Source: Lepidostoma basale | Taxonomy: Eukaryota; Arthropoda; Insecta; Trichoptera; Lepidostomatidae | Length of the DNA stretch: 64,000 nt | Assembly: GCA_022606425.2 (NCBI GenBank) | Contig: JAHDVF020000989.1 | Location: 930,001-994,000, forward strand | Reading direction: 5' to 3' | Shown here: piece by piece, positions 62,285 to 64,000 of the stretch | How the letters are laid out: every line of letters begins with the position of its first letter | Numbering within the stretch: the stretch's first letter is position 1 | Notes under the pieces: generated by a model | Told to the model about the DNA's origin: nothing | The model's database searches: none | What the model saw: only the letters and a program-made list of their open reading frames with translations | Translations under genes and position numbers: made by a program

Positions 62285-62462
62285 TATATAAACCAAATCA
62301 ATTTTGATGTAGGTACCAGAAGATGACAGCAAGCTGCCGAAACCGGTCGAACATAAACACAAATGGAAGCACACTAAATACATAGTAATAAAGAAATTTT
62401 GTATCAGCATTTTTTTATTATTATTTAAAATGAACTTCTACCAAGAAATTTCAATTAAAAAC
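62285..62462 (+). mobile_element. PLE-P5 terminal repeat
   Basis: CCAGAAGATGACAGCAAGCT, GCCGAAACCGGTCGAAC, GTGGAAGCACACTAAATACA, then ATGAACTTCTACCAAGAAAT, a variant of the ATGAACTTCCATCAAGAG segment after P3. The hammerhead-like core (62317-62348) has CAGAAGA for CTGANGA and a weak stem I. Confidence 0.6.
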
Positions 62463-62506
62463 ATTAATTATTTGATCTGTTGTAATACAAAGAAAAGAAT
62501 AATAAA

Positions 62507-62870
62507 AATAATAATCATCATGCCGTTTCACCGGAGGGGTCGGCAGAGAGGATTGACAGCCATACTGCTCTGTCCTGATGTACGTCTCTAGCTTCCTCTA
62601 CATTAATACATCGTAACATGCACGCTCGTCGATTTTTCCGACTTCGAACGTGACCGCCTTTTAGTATTTGATTAATTTAGGCATGCCATGCTTTCCTTGG
62701 TCTTCCACGGCTCCTCTTTCGATTCACACTGCAGGTATACAACATTTTAACCATCCTTCTCTCGTCTATTCGTTCCATATGTCCAAACAATCTCAGTGAT
62801 CCTTTCTCAATTTTACTTATGATGCAATCATCTGCCTTACATTGCTTCATTATTTCGTAATTATTATGTA
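62507..62870 (-). mobile_element. RTE-A LINE 3' part, minus arm of an inverted junction
   Basis: CATGCCGTTTCACCGGAGGG hairpin region; minus strand MKQCKADDCIISKIEKGSLR, LFGHMERIDERRMVKMLYTC, RKRSRGRPRKAWHA. Tail absent. It belongs to the 52763-54566 lineage. Confidence 0.8.
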
Positions 62871-63010
62871 TGGAAGTGATGCTTGGAGCTGGAAAAATGA
62901 GGATAAAAGTAGGATAAGTGCTGTAGGATTGATACCACTGAGAAGAATGTGCGAGAAAACTATATATTATAGAATACGGAACGACGAAGTAAAGAAGAAG
63001 TGCAAAGAGA
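62866..63010 (+). mobile_element. RTE-A LINE fragment, plus arm of an inverted junction
   Basis: MYGSDAWSWKNEDKSRISAV, GLIPLRRMCEKTIYYRIRND. It covers the segment just upstream of the minus arm, as expected if one element was inverted internally. Confidence 0.75.
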
Positions 63011-63284
63011 GACCATTGGGAATAAAATTCAAAATTCGTAATTTCATAAATAGTGTCAGGCAAATAACTCATGTCATAAATAGTGGGGTACAAGTAATGA
63101 GAGTCCTCTCACGATACTCACATATTAAATCAAATAAAAAATGATAATAAAAAAAGTATTCTACAGAAAGCCAGAGCTAGTAATAAAAAATAAAATAAAA
63201 TCAGAATGGAAGAAAGGTGAAGAAGACAATATGTTGCGGTCCGCCCACATAGCCTCTATCCTTCCGGAGAGACTTTATTTACTA

Positions 63285-63865
63285 ACTAACTTACCATCAC
63301 GCCGTCTCCCCGGAGGGGTAGGCAGAAAGAATGGAACGCCACACTGTTCTGTCCTGACGTACTTCTCTCGATTCCTCTACATTCATACATCTTGTCATGC
63401 ACGCACGTCGATTTCTCCGACTCCTCACGTGACCGAAATTCAATATTTGATTGATTTGATCGTGCCACGTTTTCCTCGGCCTTCCTCTATTTCTAGCTCC
63501 GTTCACGCCGTTTACATATACCTTCTTTACCATTCTGTCTTCATTCATTCTCTTCCATGTGTCGAAACCATCTTTTTGTTTTTTTTGTTTTTTTAAAATG
63601 ATTTGAAATCAATGATATTAGAATTTATTTTACAATCTTCAATGTGAGCAGAAAATAGCTCATTATTATGAAGAAGGAATCTGGTCGTGTCCAGGCTCGA
63701 ACCCAAGTCCCCTGGATCAGAAGCCAAGCGTTCTATCCCCTAGACCACCACCCGAATAAAAATAAAAACAGACATCTTAATGACCCTTTCCTTATTTTGT
63801 TCATAACAACTATTTAGTAACTTTATTCTACATTCATCTAGTTTTGCCAGTTACATGCTGGAAGC
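63285..63865 (-). mobile_element. RTE-A LINE 3' part, interrupted by SINE1
   Basis: CTAACTAACT tail, hairpin, minus-strand MNEDRMVKKVYVNGVNGARN, RGRPRKTWHDQINQILNFGH, RACMTRCMNVEESREV, GETA. After the SINE it resumes as CTTAATGACCCTTTCCTTAT (LRWF side reversed: KIRKGSLR) to 63800 and a decayed QKKDESR region to 63865. Confidence 0.9.
63575..63772 (-). mobile_element. SINE1 nested in RTE-A, TSD CATCTT
   Basis: Flanks CATCTT at 63569-63574 and 63773-63778. On the minus strand: head with TGGTCTAGGGG and GGTTCGAGCC boxes, body, A/C-rich tail. Removing it restores ACCATCTTAATGACCC of RTE-A. Confidence 0.85.
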
Positions 63866-64000
63866 GCAGACGTAAAACAGATTGATAAATACGTTTCTAT
63901 TGTTGTGTTCATCGTTTGAGTCGAAATGTATTTTTTTCGAGTGATAACGCAACATTCCTGGAGCTAAATGGTTATTGTGTGAGCATAAAACACGGTCCTT

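Noticed and set aside
1..64000. CRISPR array or other bacterial defence system
   Set aside because: The only regular arrays are minisatellites and microsatellites; there is no spacer diversity or cas-like frame, and the content is clearly eukaryotic.

Overview
The window comes from a nuclear animal genome, almost certainly an insect. It is AT-rich and intron- or intergene-like, and mobile-element debris covers most of it. Evidence: cecropia-type mariners, a Helitron with insect-style termini, many non-LTR retrotransposon 3' ends with microsatellite tails, tRNA-derived SINEs, Penelope-like element (PLE) ends, and exon-like segments bounded by GT/AG sites. No rRNA, CRISPR or bacterial-type operon is visible. 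The insect order cannot be fixed from the sequence alone.

Family names here are local labels. RTE-A is the dominant LINE (about 35 fragments). Its reading order is: RT with YADD, a YLGSMFT block, SEAWNWQKKDESRINAVEMR, LRWFGHMERM, RGRPRKTWHDQINQ, RACMTRCMNVEE, then a small CCCC-UUC-GGGG hairpin, GGCGTGATGG and a (TTAG)n tail. RTE-A' is a sister subfamily with a TTG/TTTG tail. A-partner is a roughly 650 bp non-coding retroposon sharing only the last ~50 bp and the tail with RTE-A, so it looks like a SINE-type parasite of it. RTE-B (GAT tail), RTE-C and RTE-E (GAA tails), RTE-D, LINE-G and LINE-H are other LINEs seen only as C-terminal pieces. PLE-P1 to P8 are Penelope-like terminal repeats, most carrying a hammerhead-ribozyme-like core. 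SINE1 and SINE2 are tRNA-derived.

Layout. 0-11.5 kb: LINE and PLE debris, a PLE GIY-YIG remnant, SINE1, and a second mariner lineage. 11.5-16.5 kb: a 4.8 kb Helitron inserted cleanly in a 29-bp minisatellite, with a nested TIR element, hAT, RTE-D piece and a chimeric A-partner insertion. 16.5-22.5 kb: a complete but decayed mariner, a foldback element, a GC-rich exon-like segment on the minus strand (19868-20033), and a mariner split by an RTE-C insertion. 22.5-40 kb: dense RTE-A, A-partner, PLE, piggyBac-like MITEs and SINEs. 40-52 kb: a truncated mariner, a near-perfect palindrome, Jockey-like and L2-like 3' ends. 52.7-54.6 kb: the longest RTE-A copy, with clear target-site duplications. 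55-64 kb: more LINE debris, the cleanest hammerhead-like motif (59312-59352), a possible terminal exon, and the best mariner copy (61001-62281) with complete TIRs and a 339-codon frame.

No gene here can be called functional with certainty. The best host-gene evidence is the exon at 19868-20033. The best candidate for a working mobile protein is the mariner transposase at 61074-62093, which carries two compensating indels.
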